A stretch of 64,000 nucleotides of DNA from Dicaeum eximium. Its lineage: Eukaryota > Chordata > Aves > Passeriformes > Dicaeidae. The position numbers and the translations under genes are program-made. The notes under the pieces are model-generated. The model was not told the origin of the DNA. It searched no databases and saw nothing but the letters and a program-made list of their open reading frames with translations. Shown here in pieces: positions 1 through 12,339 of the stretch (within the stretch, counting starts at the first letter, position 1; every line of letters begins with the position of its first letter). The stretch is taken from contig VWZP01004509.1 in NCBI GenBank assembly GCA_013396995.1, positions 372,636 through 436,635 on the forward strand, in the 5' to 3' direction.

Positions 1-1230
1 ACTGCCTGATATTTCCAACAGGAATTTTTATGAGACAATGACATTATGGCAATAAAGTACATATTAAAATATTCACAGATGTGACCAGTTATTATAAGTA
101 CATAGGGTTTGCATATTAACTGAAACACATACTTTGATGTAATTTTATATGTGTGTGTATATATATATATATATATGCAATCACATAAAGCTAAAAATAT
201 AAAAATATCACATTCACAAAGTAAAAGCAAAGACCTATTTTGTATTCAATATTCAATATTTGTATTCAATTAAGGTGTATTCAACACCTTAAGCAGACAT
301 CCATGTGTTTGTAGTTTTTAAAACAGAGAGTAATGTCACAGATAATTTTTTTACTTCACATCCTCTATATATGAATGCAAAGCAAAATATTCATTTAAAA
401 AATTCTTCTTTTTTTTTTTTTGCATAAACTATCACAGTTTCCCAACTTGAAACTGGAAAATTCTTGCTTTTTCTTGTTATGTAGGTGTGAAATGACACCA
501 TATGTGACAGATAGAAGGCATTTTTAAATTACACAGTGAGACAGATATCCACTACTTATTTTATGCCTAAATGAACGTGATACCTGAACAGAACTAGCAG
601 GCACAGATGAGGCTCTTATTGTGTGTAATAAACCCTAATTTGCTTAGACACATAAAGAGTCTGCATTTGTGATTTAGGAATATGCATATGCAAATAAATG
701 TGTGAATTTAAAACTCCAAAGAGCTGTTACCACTAAACCACACCTCTTTGAAGAGAAGGAAGCATCATTATAGGTTGTGAGTTTTAAATACTTCTTAAAA
801 ACAGAAAGAAAATGTAAAGACAGCAAATATCTACTAACAAAAAGACAAAAAGTAAAATATGTTGGGACTCAAAGTCCCTTGCAACCTATTACATTCCATT
901 ATGTTACTTTTCTTTCTGCTATAAATTTAAATGTACTCTTTTTTCTCCCCAGCTCCAATTCTGCAGCAGTTTTTCATGGAAGATTTTCATGCATGTATCA
1001 CCTAGTGAGGAAGGCTTTAGCATATAAGGTGGAGCATGCAGGTAATTGTGGCTTATACAACAAAAATCTGCCCTTATACAAGTTACTGTATCATACAACC
1101 TTGTGCAAAGACTGCAATTAATTGTCAATATAAATTCTTTGACCAGAATAAACATGCTCTGTGCTTCTCCAAAGCAATGAGAGCTTCAGTGAATGATCAG
1201 AGACCCAAGGCTTCATAAAATTATCAGGTA
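1..1230. other. AT-rich noncoding interval
   Basis: No recognisable gene or exon. The interval holds a short TG/TA dinucleotide run (annotated separately), a 13-base T run near 409-421 and a POU-like site near 682 (see findings). The small open frames here (78 to 114 codons) begin and end at random, overlap on both strands, and show no domain or signal I recognise. Confidence 0.7.
149..176. repeat. (TG)n/(TA)n dinucleotide microsatellite
   Basis: A short compound run of alternating purine and pyrimidine: about five TG units followed by about nine TA units. It is a plain simple sequence repeat with no gene attached. Confidence 0.9.
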
Positions 1231-1740
1231 AGTAGTGGTTTCACTGTAGTAGGATTTCGGGGGTGAAGAGGCTCCTAGGAGTGCTCAGAAACATCAAAGT
1301 CTGGCAAGGAGAAGACCAACACAAGACAGAATGGTGGGTACCATTTTGTACTGAGAGTGCCCTTCTGGAAACAGACCACATTTTGGGTAGGTGGAAGCCT
1401 CCTTTCTCAGGCAGATAGGCTTTTGGGTTTCTGAGCACTGGAAGGTAAGAGACAGGAAGGCACGGCCATTAAAAAGAACCAGCTTGGAAATGCTGGGAAG
1501 AGTAATGTAATTGTTTTCTCCATGTATATCAATGAAATAGGCAAGAGGAAAAAATTCAGACCCAAAAAATACCGTTCTAGAAAACACAACCAAGGTCTTT
1601 GCTAGCATCTCTGAAGTGCTGTTAGTACCTGCATCTGTCCAGGAACAGCAATGGACACACAGTTTCAGAACTTGCTGTAAAAGGAGGATTATTCAATTTT
1701 TCAAGGACTGAGGTCACTCTGGACATAAGCAAAGGACACG
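1231..1740. other. Unclassified, slightly GC-richer unique sequence
   Basis: This block is a little richer in G and C than its surroundings, and several minus-strand frames of 60 to 104 codons are open across it. None shows a recognisable domain, and three frames are open over the same bases, which is what composition alone would produce. It lies just upstream of the CR1 endonuclease remnant and could be more of that decayed element, but I see no motif that proves this. Confidence 0.4.
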
Positions 1741-2016
1741 AATTCAGCTATAAGGAACCAAGGTGCTGATCATTAAAATGAACAGGGTTGACTGTGAACT
1801 TTATGCTGAGTGGTGAGGGAAAGCTGGCAGGAGCAAATACAAAGGGTTTAAGATAATATGTGTAAATATGAAGACAAAAAAAATCTGTATTCTCAGAAAA
1901 AAGGATAGACCAGGGGACAGAAATAATCAAATATAGAAATAAGAAGCAAACTGCCATTTTAAAAGAGTGACAAGAAATGTAACCGATCTTGTCTGTGGCA
2001 TGTCTTCCACTTTGTA

Positions 2017-2199
2017 AATGCTGAAAGCCTAAGAAACAAGATGGGGGAATTGGAATGTGTGATCCAAAATAAAAAAACAGATTCATATACCATACATGTT
2101 GGACACTTATGGGAGTCAGAAAATCAATGTGTGAGAGCAGAGCATAAAATATTCAGGAAAGATAGAGTAATCGGAGTTATAGGAATAGTAATTCTCTAA
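2017..2199 (+). mobile_element. Decayed CR1-type LINE, ORF2 endonuclease fragment
   Basis: Reading the plus strand from 2017 gives a 60-codon frame beginning N-A-E-S-L-R-N-K-M-G-E-L-E and later holding W-E-S and F-R-K-D-R before a stop at 2197. These match in order and spacing the start of the apurinic-like endonuclease domain of CR1 ORF2 (NA-SLRNKM-EL, then the W-DESHDW region, then LFRKDR). The catalytic T-E-T-W stretch is degraded, and the frame ends where an intact element continues with a glycine-rich VALYV segment. Faint similarity may run on to about 2850, where a translation near 2790 resembles the linker between endonuclease and RT, but I would not annotate that firmly. It is an old, inactive copy. 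Confidence 0.55.
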
Positions 2200-2324
2200 A
2201 ATAAATTACCAAATCAAATTATTCAGCCAAATGAATCAAATTAATTAACACAAAATCTGCATGGTATAAAATTCTAAGCCTAAATTTGAAATTAAGATTT
2301 GGAGTTTATGTCATCAAGGAGCCA

Positions 2325-2358
2325 TACACCCACACACAGCCCCACACCCACACCCACC
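2325..2358. repeat. C/A-rich imperfect simple repeat (CACACC-like)
   Basis: Imperfect tandem units of CACACC/CCACAC type. They form a short low-complexity patch within the region following the CR1 endonuclease fragment. Confidence 0.75.
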
Positions 2359-2359
2359 A

Positions 2360-5300
2360 TATGCAATATGCTTAGAAAAATCAGTGGGGCATCAAAGGAG
2401 GCAAATAATTTCTGCCAGGTAATTTCCACTGTTCTGAAGATCTGGACAAATGTCATGTCAGAATACCATCATATAGAGATAAAACTTGTAAATGTTATTG
2501 AGTAAGAAACTGTGTACCTACTGAGTAAGTATTGTATCAAGAAAGAGCTGGTGAGTGAATCTTAAGGTGGATCTACGTGATGTATGAGATTTAGTTTAAA
2601 CAAATCTCATAGAACTTTCCAATCTCTTTCAAAAGTGCCAGTCTTTAAACAGTGATCACAAAAGCATATATACAGCAGATTCTGGGAACAAAGAAAGACT
2701 GAGAACATTAAATGTCAATGGGGTAAATCATGGAAAATAAGGAAGTTTATAAAATTTAAGTTTAAGAAGTAGAATAAAATCCTTAGAATCAGTGTGGCGG
2801 TTACTGCATACACTGCAGAAGTGCACTCCCCTTACTAGAAAAATCAGGATTTATCACTCCTAATCACCTATATGATGAAGAAATTGTAGTGAAGTTTTCT
2901 TTCAGTGTTTCTGCTTTTGAACAAAGAGATCAAGCAGAACAGGTATTTGTTTCTCTGCTGTGTTCAAGGTTAAAACTCCACAGCTTTCAGAAGGTGTGTA
3001 TGATACCCTGACTATTCTCCATGTGATCTGATTACTTACCATTAAATATGACTTTAATACCTCACTGACTTGCAGATAACTGTTCCACAATTCAACCTTT
3101 ATTGTAATAGTACTTGAGCTTGGTATTTTTATATGTCCATTAGCTATTTTTCATTTTCCAGCAACTGGAACTCAGAAACACTACTAAGTTTTATAGCTGA
3201 ATAAATATATCTAATATTTCAGGGATGAGAATAAAGAGAACAGCAGAATTTCTGAGAGAAAATATCAAGAAGATATTGACACTAATTGTAAGAATCGGTA
3301 AAGATGATCAAATTTCTTATATGGATTTTACAGCAAATAAGGGATTTAACAAAGAATACACGTTCAGTTTCAGGATGCATCTAGCTATTAAAAAGCAATA
3401 AAGTATTTAAGATCAATCAGATGTTGTAAACATTGAAATCCTACTGGATTACGGTATATTTCCTGTTACAAGAAAGTTAGTAAATGACAGATTGAGTACA
3501 CATAATTTAAAAGGGAATAGGATGGAGTCAAGCAGAAATGTTCTAAAATATCATTAGGAACGTAAAACTGCCAGTGATTACAGTATTGTTTTGGGAGTGA
3601 ATGGAAACAACACAATATTATTTAAATATTCGAAGTGTAAGAGATCAATTAGGAAAGCAGCTGAACCATAAGCAACTGATGATACAAATTTATACATTTG
3701 AACAAGGCTTAGAAGACAAATCAAATTAATTCTTGTACTCCATATTCACCAGGAAACTTCAAAAGAGAAATATAAGAAATATAATATGATCTTCAGTGAG
3801 CAAAAAACAAAGAAAGCTGAGAGTTATCACAGCAAGAGTCCATTTCCTCTTTTCTCCTCACTATTAAAAACTTGATAAAGTCTCAAAGTAGATGGGTCAC
3901 ACAAGTATTTTAAATACCTATTAACTCAGCATCTTCAGGTATTAGAGACCAAGTTTATTGGGGTACAAATCACAGTCTCAGCTACTGAGTGGATGGATGA
4001 GCAATACAGGCATGTAGAGGAACATTGTCATCCAACTGTAATAATGTTTCAAATCTGAAAGAATTAAAGCCAATTAAAAGAGCCACTATTGCCTCAGCCC
4101 TTTTATTTTTCTTTCCCTTTTAGTGTAAACAGAACACTAAAACAGGTGTCTATTCTGTGGTTCATTAAATGATTTGGCAGCAACTTACCGTGAGATTTTT
4201 AGAATTGGCTACCTGTGAAAAGCATATTTAATAATATTCTAAGCCACTTGGCAAAGGAATTTCTACGCTATTTCAAATGTCATTATATTAAACTAAGAAC
4301 TACTTTAGATCTCACAGAAATAGTCTGAATTCAAGATAATTATTTTAGACATAAATATAGAAAAAAAATGCCTTGGTAGCAAGACTGAGTAGGAATAAAT
4401 ATGTTGTTTCAGAAATAGTGTGTTTTGGCATTTTTGAAGTCCCTGCACATAGAAAACTACCAGCCACAAGAGAAAAAGCTGAGCAAAGCAAGATTTCATA
4501 TGAAACATTGAGATATTCAGGATGTGCTGGTTTATGACATCAGTAATCCAAAAGCAGCATTAGTAAAGTCTGGATTTGACCAAAAGGAGATTAATACTTA
4601 CCACATCTCTTAATGTTCTCCTAGAGATGACTCAAACCTAAAGGAAGGATTTTATTTTGTCATACAATTTTGATAAAGTCTGACTGTCAGAAATGATCAC
4701 AAATAAAACAGATTAAATCTGAAAGTCACTTTTTATTCCTTCTGTAGGATGAAAATTGACACAAGTGGCTAATGTTGCAAGGTAGAAAAACCTGCTTGTC
4801 ATGATCCCTTCACAACATTCAGTAAATCAGGAGTTCATCAACTGACTAAGAAGTAACTTCAAGGACAAAGAAAAAAATATTTTTGCTACTATAAAAGTGT
4901 TGGCTATAGTATTGTATTGCTTTATAGCCTCAGAATGCCCAGTGCATTACAGACAGCAAGCTCAGCAACCTGCTTATATAATTTTTTGCTCTGGGTGTCA
5001 CAGTTCAGCACCCTGTTTGAATTTATGTGCAAAATATGCTGTGAATTAAGACTTTTTACTGTTCAGCTTGAAAATTCAATTTGAATAATAGCAGCATGCA
5101 AGTGCACATTTTCTTCTGCATCACTGGAAGTTAGACAACATCATTCAGCTTCTACAACTAACTGAAGTGACACTAAGATTTTTGCAGCCATAATGGTAGT
5201 GATAGGAATATATTTCAAGAGAAATCTAAAGATATTCAGTAACACATGGTTCAGGATGCAATGTAATGACAATCATCTGCTACAATTTCAGAACACTGGC

Positions 5301-8300
5301 ATCATAAAACAAAAGACTACAACAGTGCATGACAGAAAGGGACTAAAATTATTACATCCTCCAATCTTATTTATTGCTGATGTTTTCTGCAGCAAGTAGG
5401 AGTTGTGGTTCATGACAAAATAGAGTTCAAATCCTCCTATCAGACACGCCTTTTCCTGACCCTTTTACTACATACTACTTCCTTACTAATATAGCAGTTG
5501 GCTCTGCAATTCACTGATTGAACTGACATTATTATGATGATAAGGACTACTCAGATAAGTGAAAAAAGAAAGGAGTTCCTTACTTTCAAACTGCAGGAAT
5601 ACATTGAACTGTTTCCTGAAACCCTAACTGATGAGTTTTTTAATTACTTGCAATTTTTTTTTCTTAAACTCACACCAAGTACAAATGATGCATTATTTGT
5701 TAGACAATATGTGCAGAATTGAAGAAATGAAGAAGGGGAGAATAATTTGGTTTTTCTCTTACTTTTTGCTGTGTGAACTTCAGTTTTCTTCCAAACTAAG
5801 CAATGTTTGAAAACCCTCAGGCAATATCACACCAGTAGCTATAGTTAAAAGTTTTCAGGTAAGTACTAAAAATGTTAAGTGCAAGGTCTTGTTGAGCTTA
5901 ACCTCTTTCCTTGTTACTATGTGGATTTCCACACTGATCCAAAGCCTTTGAAAACAACACAAGCTTTCCTTTCTTGTTCAGTGGGCTTGCTTAACAACCT
6001 GCAAGTAATGCTTGGTCATTTGCATGACCAGAACAGCAGTTTCAATAGCATCTCTGACATCAGTGAATGTCAAATACAATCAATGCATTACTTTAGAAGG
6101 CATATTATGGTTTTAAATGTGTAATTGGATAACAGCTGTGTCAAAATTGGAGATATTAACCGCAGCAACTTGCAATGCTGATCCTAGGGAGGCCTGGAAA
6201 AAATATGTTCCCTACCCCTACTATTGCATATTAAACCATTGTGCTGTCCTGCATATAAATTGCAGGACATTCAACATGCCTAGAGTTTCACAGAATGCTT
6301 GTCTCTTCTATGCCTTACCTAAAGTTGCTTGTAAAACACAAGGAGAACTTAAAAGTTACCCTTGCACTGGAAAAGATAAGCCTAAGACATATGTTACTAA
6401 ATGGGTTTAAATCATCTTTTAAAATGTACTTGATATTGGGGAAAATACAGAGATTGGATAAATAAACATCAAGACTGAAAAAATCAACCCAAGTATTTTT
6501 CCTTCCTTCACAGGTATGCAAAAGCAATGAGACAATAAACCTTGAAACTCAAGAATCTTGCATGATTGCCTCAGCTACTGATATCAGTAATTTATGCTTA
6601 ACTAAAGTATAAGTTGTTTTCATCTGACATGTTCCAGAAAAAAAAAATCTTCATTTGATTGGAATACACCAAATGCAAAGAGCAATATTTTACTTGATAG
6701 TTTCTCCTGCTGCTAGTGCTTTCTTGCATAAACAGTGTTAAACATAATTTTGAGTGGCTCACCCATTAAAACCCTTTTATTCTAGTGACATCTTTCCATG
6801 GTGGAGTCAACAGCCATTTAAAACTCAATATTTCCTTTCTATTGGAAGAAATATATATCTGCAGAGATACTTTCCTCAGAGTATAAAACCATATTCCTCA
6901 GGATCTTGAATCCTTTAGGAATAGTTTTCTGTATTTGTATGTATATCTTTTGGCTGAAAATGTGGAAATATTTTTATTTAATAGCATTTTTTTTAAATTT
7001 CCACATAGTATTGTTGAAAGTGTCACACAAATAGGAGCAAAATAGTGATACACTATCACTCTCACCAGTTAATGACTAATTCTACATCTCTACATCCACT
7101 AATTCTACAGGAATCTCACAATTTCCATTTTCAAGTCATGCCTTTGTATTGCTATCAAAATAGGGTATACAGACCTTACCCTCTGCTTTCAAGGACTTCT
7201 GCTTTAAAGAGGATATGGGAAGGTAGAAGACTACTTGAATTTCTTCTTTCAGACAAGGGGAGAACAGCTATTTGAACACATTTGAAAGAAAGAAATAATA
7301 TAAAAATCAAGCTTTTGTTTGATGCCTTTGTAAATAATTTCATTTTTTAATGCATTATAGTGATGAATTTTTTTTAACAGATAATGGAGCTAGACTAGAT
7401 CTCCCAAAACCAGAATTGTTGCATATATTTAAAAGTGAAGTTCACACACTGACTGTAAAGCAATTTTCCACTTCAAGGAGCCATCACATTTCTTTTATTT
7501 AGGTCATATAAATTGTGTAATTGTCCTTCTCAGACATAGATGGTCTTGCTTACACTACCTATTCAGCATTATTTCCTGTAAAATCAGCAAAATACTAATG
7601 GAAGATTGATTCCTTCAATCAGCTAATACAGCTTTGCAGCTTTAATACCACTTCTAAGAGAGCCTCGTCAGTCAAGATAGTTTAATAATGCTAAAGCTAA
7701 CACATTGAATTTTCTTTCTTTTCTGCTTGTTCACTTAGTATGCTCTCTGTTTACATTGAATGATATGCAAAGACATGCTGTATCTATTTTACAATAATAT
7801 GTTGTAAGATAACATCAATATTAAATACCATCTCCTAAGAAAATCAGGTGTCTGAATCACCCTTGGAAAAATGTTCCTATAGGGACAATAATCTTATTCA
7901 TTTTGTTTATATTTTCCCAAGAGAATTCACATTCTGGGCACCTGAATCCTGCCAGTATGGTTCTCTACAATACCTCAAGGCAAGTTCAGGAAAAACCTCA
8001 GCCTGACTTTATCAGCCAAAATCCACAGCTCAGGTAATAGCTTATGAACAGGAGTCCACTGTGAATAAGGAAACAATTCTGTATCACAGAGCTTTTATGT
8101 ATTCTGATTGTGATTACAGAGGAGGTAATTTTTCAAAATGTCAGACAGTTTCTTATCAAAATGAGAATGACACAAGATGCACTCTGTCTTGTGTGACTTT
8201 GAGTCTCAGACTAAGTCACAGAATTCAGTAAATTAAAAGTAAATTGTGGTGGATATGTTTTGCAAGACTTATTCCTTCCCTCAAATCTGTGCCTTAGGTT

Positions 8301-11300
8301 GTCTTCAATGTTGTGAAGTAGTGAACTATTAGCAGAATTATTACACGCAGACAAAATGCATCTAAAATTAATCTCTTTTTCCTCCTGGCCTTTTTAACAC
8401 TAATAATTTCTCTTAACCAATAAAAACATGCACACAAAATACAGAGAAAATTTTGCACCACTGAAGTTATGAAATTACTTGGTCAAATGGTGAGTAATTA
8501 TAGAATTCAGAGCCAGTGCTGACTGTGGCATTTACAATGTTATCTTTAAATCTTCCTGGGTTCTTGTCCAGTTCACACACTATCCCCTAAGAAAATATAT
8601 CATGTCAGGATGCAATATGTGATAAAGCACAGATTTTAGGTTTAATTTAAAGTAATCCAGAATGTTGCACTTATAGGAGAAACACTAGTTGTTACTCATG
8701 GATTGTGACATTCTTGTTAAATTTCTTCAGGCTGTGAACCCGTCAATGAACATGTCATGAACATACTCAAATACTCCTGTCAATTTAATAGTAATGTAGG
8801 TTGCAGTTTAATTACAATTACTTGCCACAGCTTTTGTTTGGCTTAAATTAGGCTACTGATAAATATGGAACAAGTATACTTTCAAAAGCTGCTGGTAAAA
8901 CAAAATAAATAAAATTTTAAGGTTTGAGAAGAAATTATTCAGTTCAACGTGAAGAAAGTCATAAAAAATTTGTAATACTGTAAAAAAAATAGAATTCACT
9001 GTCATACACTACTGTTCTCACTAGATCTAGGAACCATTATTTTCAACAAAAAAAAGTGATAATAGAATTCAATATGGAAATACATTCTTTTTTTTCATAT
9101 TAACTAAAAACAGAGTTAACATACACAAATGCTACTCTGAAAGTTTAACTGCAACTCCATTAGCAGGTTTACCTGCTATGTCCACAGGATTTGGTCTGCC
9201 AAACAATTACACAAACATGTGCATGCATACAGAATGGATTTTCAAGAGGACTTTAATTCAAAACCTGTTAAAGCACCTCATTTCATATTTCACACATGCA
9301 TTCTCCTTGGGAGCAAGACAATACAGAATACTAGATTAAAAATAAGAAGATCAAAGACAGAATTATAAAGATAATTTTCTTTAAATTTCCTGTGTGACTC
9401 CGAATTGTGACTCTCATAACTAAAAAAAGCTTACACAAATATATTTCACCTTAGCAGTATTCTTCATGCATTTAGACACATACCTCCCTGAGATGCTGAG
9501 TGATGTGCATTTCCATTAGACATTTCCTTTCATTATGTACCTTTTGTCTACACTCAACACTTGTTATTCATCTATTTGTGCAAAGCGTTTCTCCTAGCAA
9601 AGTAGATTAAAATTACTATCTAATCAGGAGACAGATATTCAAAGCTAGTTTAAGTGAATGTCAAAGTGCAAAACACTGTAAAGCAAAATTAGTTACACTA
9701 TTTTTACCTGCTAAAGAATTCCTAATTATTCCCAGTAGTAATGAAACTTCAGAGGCAGCAAAAGCAGACTCCAACTTGATCAGAAAGAAATTATTTAATA
9801 AATGCATCACTAAAATAAATTAATGAATAATCTATGTCTAATCCGCAGCATTAATGAGCTATGAAAATTCAGTTTCTGAGGTTCTAAAGAAAGCCAGTTT
9901 TCATTTTAGAGAGAGATTTGCCAAACTAAAAGCTCTATAAGGATTGTGGAAATGGCCTCAATAGATCAGACATATCGTTGGCCCATTTAAGTGTTCTTTA
10001 AACTCATTATTATTCATTTAATTTCTAATCTTTACTATAGATTAGAATAAAAAAGGGATATAAAATTTGGAGGGTGGCATCAAACTTCCACAAACAGTCC
10101 ATGAAGAGATCTTAATTTCACATTTTGCACCAGTGTTCAGTTCTGTTCCTGGGAGACATTTATTCATAAATATAATCTTACAAAATGGAAAAAATTACTT
10201 TGTCCACCAAGTCCGTCCCTTTTGGTTTTCTTATCTTAGCTCTCCTGCTTTCATACAACAGTCATTTATCATTTCTTTGTTTGAAACTTATCTAGCACTT
10301 GGCCTAACTTTCTGTATTCAACACAACAGCCTGATACTTTGTAAAAAATGGGGTTTGTTCATTGTATAACACTGTTTAAATTAAACTTTCTATTCTTCAA
10401 AAAGTCATGTATTTTGTATTACAACTTACTGTGACCTTGCCTCTGTGAACAACTTAGCTGATGTGGTTCTGTTTCTTCTGTTGTATAAGGAGTTGTTTGA
10501 AAAAAGAGACAACTGGTTCTCCTTATAAACAATTAAAGGATAATAGGGCCATCACAGTTCAAAATAACAATACTTTTGCATCTGAACATTGGACTAAAAA
10601 TCACCTAGTCAAAGCCCCAGCAAGCACAGGAAAATTCAGAAAACATTTTAAATGTGGAAAGGTCAATGGACATCCAAAGCAAATCTTCAGAGGTTTTACC
10701 TCAAGGGAGGTCTCTCCTGTAATCTTTAATTAGCAATTAAATATGACAGAGCAAATGACATGACAAGAAAAAATGTATTAAAATGTAACCCTGTTTATTC
10801 CCTATAAGTGAGACTAATGCTATTTTAGTATTTATATTGCTTTGAATTTCACACAGTACTAGGAAATTTCAAGGACAATATAGCATTAGTTTCTTCACTC
10901 CCACTCTCAAAAAAAAACAAAAAAACAAACAAAACAACAAAACCAATCACAGAAACCATAAGGTTATTCCACATTAAAAATATCCACATATCTTTAGTAT
11001 TTTTCTCTCTAATTAATATTAGTAACTAATTAGTTCTTTTTCTTATTTCATTCTTTTCCTACACTTCTTAAGTCTTCTTGAAGGGAATTAATTCCTACCA
11101 TGAAAGAAGTGCATTGATGTTAGCATTAAGTATTCAAGCCTGTTTCCAAATGAAAAAGCCTCAAGCTTCAATACTTTTAGAGCATTGTCCTCTGATAGAT
11201 TGAAGGAGGAATTGGCAAATCAGTAAAAATACTTTTCCAGCAAAACTTTATTCACTTCCTACTGGTATTTGGCCTAACTTCAATTAAAGTGCAAGGCCAG

Positions 11301-12250
11301 GGCCATCACATTTTAAAACTGACTCGTCATTTTGGTCAGTTCAGTGAACATTTGGAGAGCATGTATGTGTGTGGTATCTTCAGGAAATGCTGAAAACCTT
11401 GTCAAACCTGGTTCTATGAGGGCATTCAAACTGGACAAAAAAGTTCCAAAAAGTGAAAGTGTTGCCTAATTACACTACTTTCAAAAGGCAGTTTTGCTTT
11501 CATAATTTTTGGGTCCATTTGGGGGTTGGGGGAGCAGCTAAATTGACACTACTTCCATGACAGATGTACTTTATATTAAGCATAGTTGATTTGCAGTGGT
11601 TTTATGTACTTTACCAGTGCATAATTCCATAGCATGTAAAAAATAATCCTTTAATATTTAAGAACACAGTTATGAAATACATCTTCACAAACAGAGTAAA
11701 TAAAACACTTCCTAAGCCATCATTATCACTTACATTTTTCCACTAGTGCCTTTATTGCATACAGTCACAAAACTGCATCAGATAAAACCGACTTTATTAC
11801 TGTATATCAGCAAAGAAGGAAAAAAAAGAAATAAAATACATCATGTATTCTGCATTTGCCACCAATTTCACTCTCAGCAGGAACAATTTCTGTTGGCATT
11901 CAGAAAGCATTAACTGTGCTACAGAACTACAGGAAGGCCAGATCCAAAATTAACTGTATTCAATTTCATTTTGATGGTTTGTCAGGTTTTTGGGGTTTTT
12001 TTAATCATCCATTCAGGAGTACAGTAATGAGTCTGACCCATTATACCCAACATTTAAGAAGACATCTATGTGATAAGACATTCAGTTTATTCAATTATTT
12101 GCATTAGAATTGTCCCATATTTTCTCAAGTCTCACTGAACCCCTACAGCAAGAGCTGACATTTCAAAGACTACAATAAATTGATTGCATAAAAAAATACC
12201 TTTTCTCAAACCCACTTTCTATGTGTGCTACAGCGCTATCCATCCAAAAA
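2360..12250. other. Long AT-rich noncoding interval
   Basis: Almost 10 kb with no gene, RNA or clear repeat that I can support. Frames above 60 codons (for example 5879-6124, 6117-6410 and 10067-10369) are isolated, lack recognisable domains and have no convincing splice context. An A/C-rich low-complexity tract at 10909-10943 is listed separately. Parts of 2500-4000 may be further decayed CR1 sequence, judging by scattered weak similarity, but this is not demonstrable by eye. Confidence 0.6.
10909..10943. repeat. A-rich low-complexity tract, (CAAA)n-like
   Basis: A run of A with scattered C, of the AAACAAACAAAA type. Similar tracts recur in this window near 44098-44130 and 57947-57990 and, on the other strand, near 28711-28737 and 47960-47985. 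It may mark the tail of an unidentified retrotransposon or be simple slippage. Confidence 0.7.
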
Positions 12251-12253
12251 CAA

Positions 12254-12333
12254 TGAGGTCCCACTGTGCTGGGCACTGTATGCATACTATGAAGAGTCTG
12301 TACTTGAAAACAGAGCAATTTACACCAAAATAG
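12254..12333 (+). mobile_element. Ancient MIR/L2-like 3' tail fragment
   Basis: The sequence around CCCACTGTGCTGGGCACTGT followed by CTTGAAAACAGAGCAATTTACA follows the tail shared by L2 LINEs and MIR-type SINEs (GTGCTAGGCACTGTACA, then CTTGAAGAGCTTACA). It is short and diverged, as expected for a copy dating to early amniotes. Identification rests on the order of these two blocks only, so it is tentative. Confidence 0.45.
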
Positions 12334-12339
12334 CAAGTG

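Noticed and set aside
5423..5437. GAGTTCAAATCCTCC, like a tRNA T-loop/B box
   Set aside because: There is no A box, acceptor stem or cloverleaf in the preceding 70 bases.
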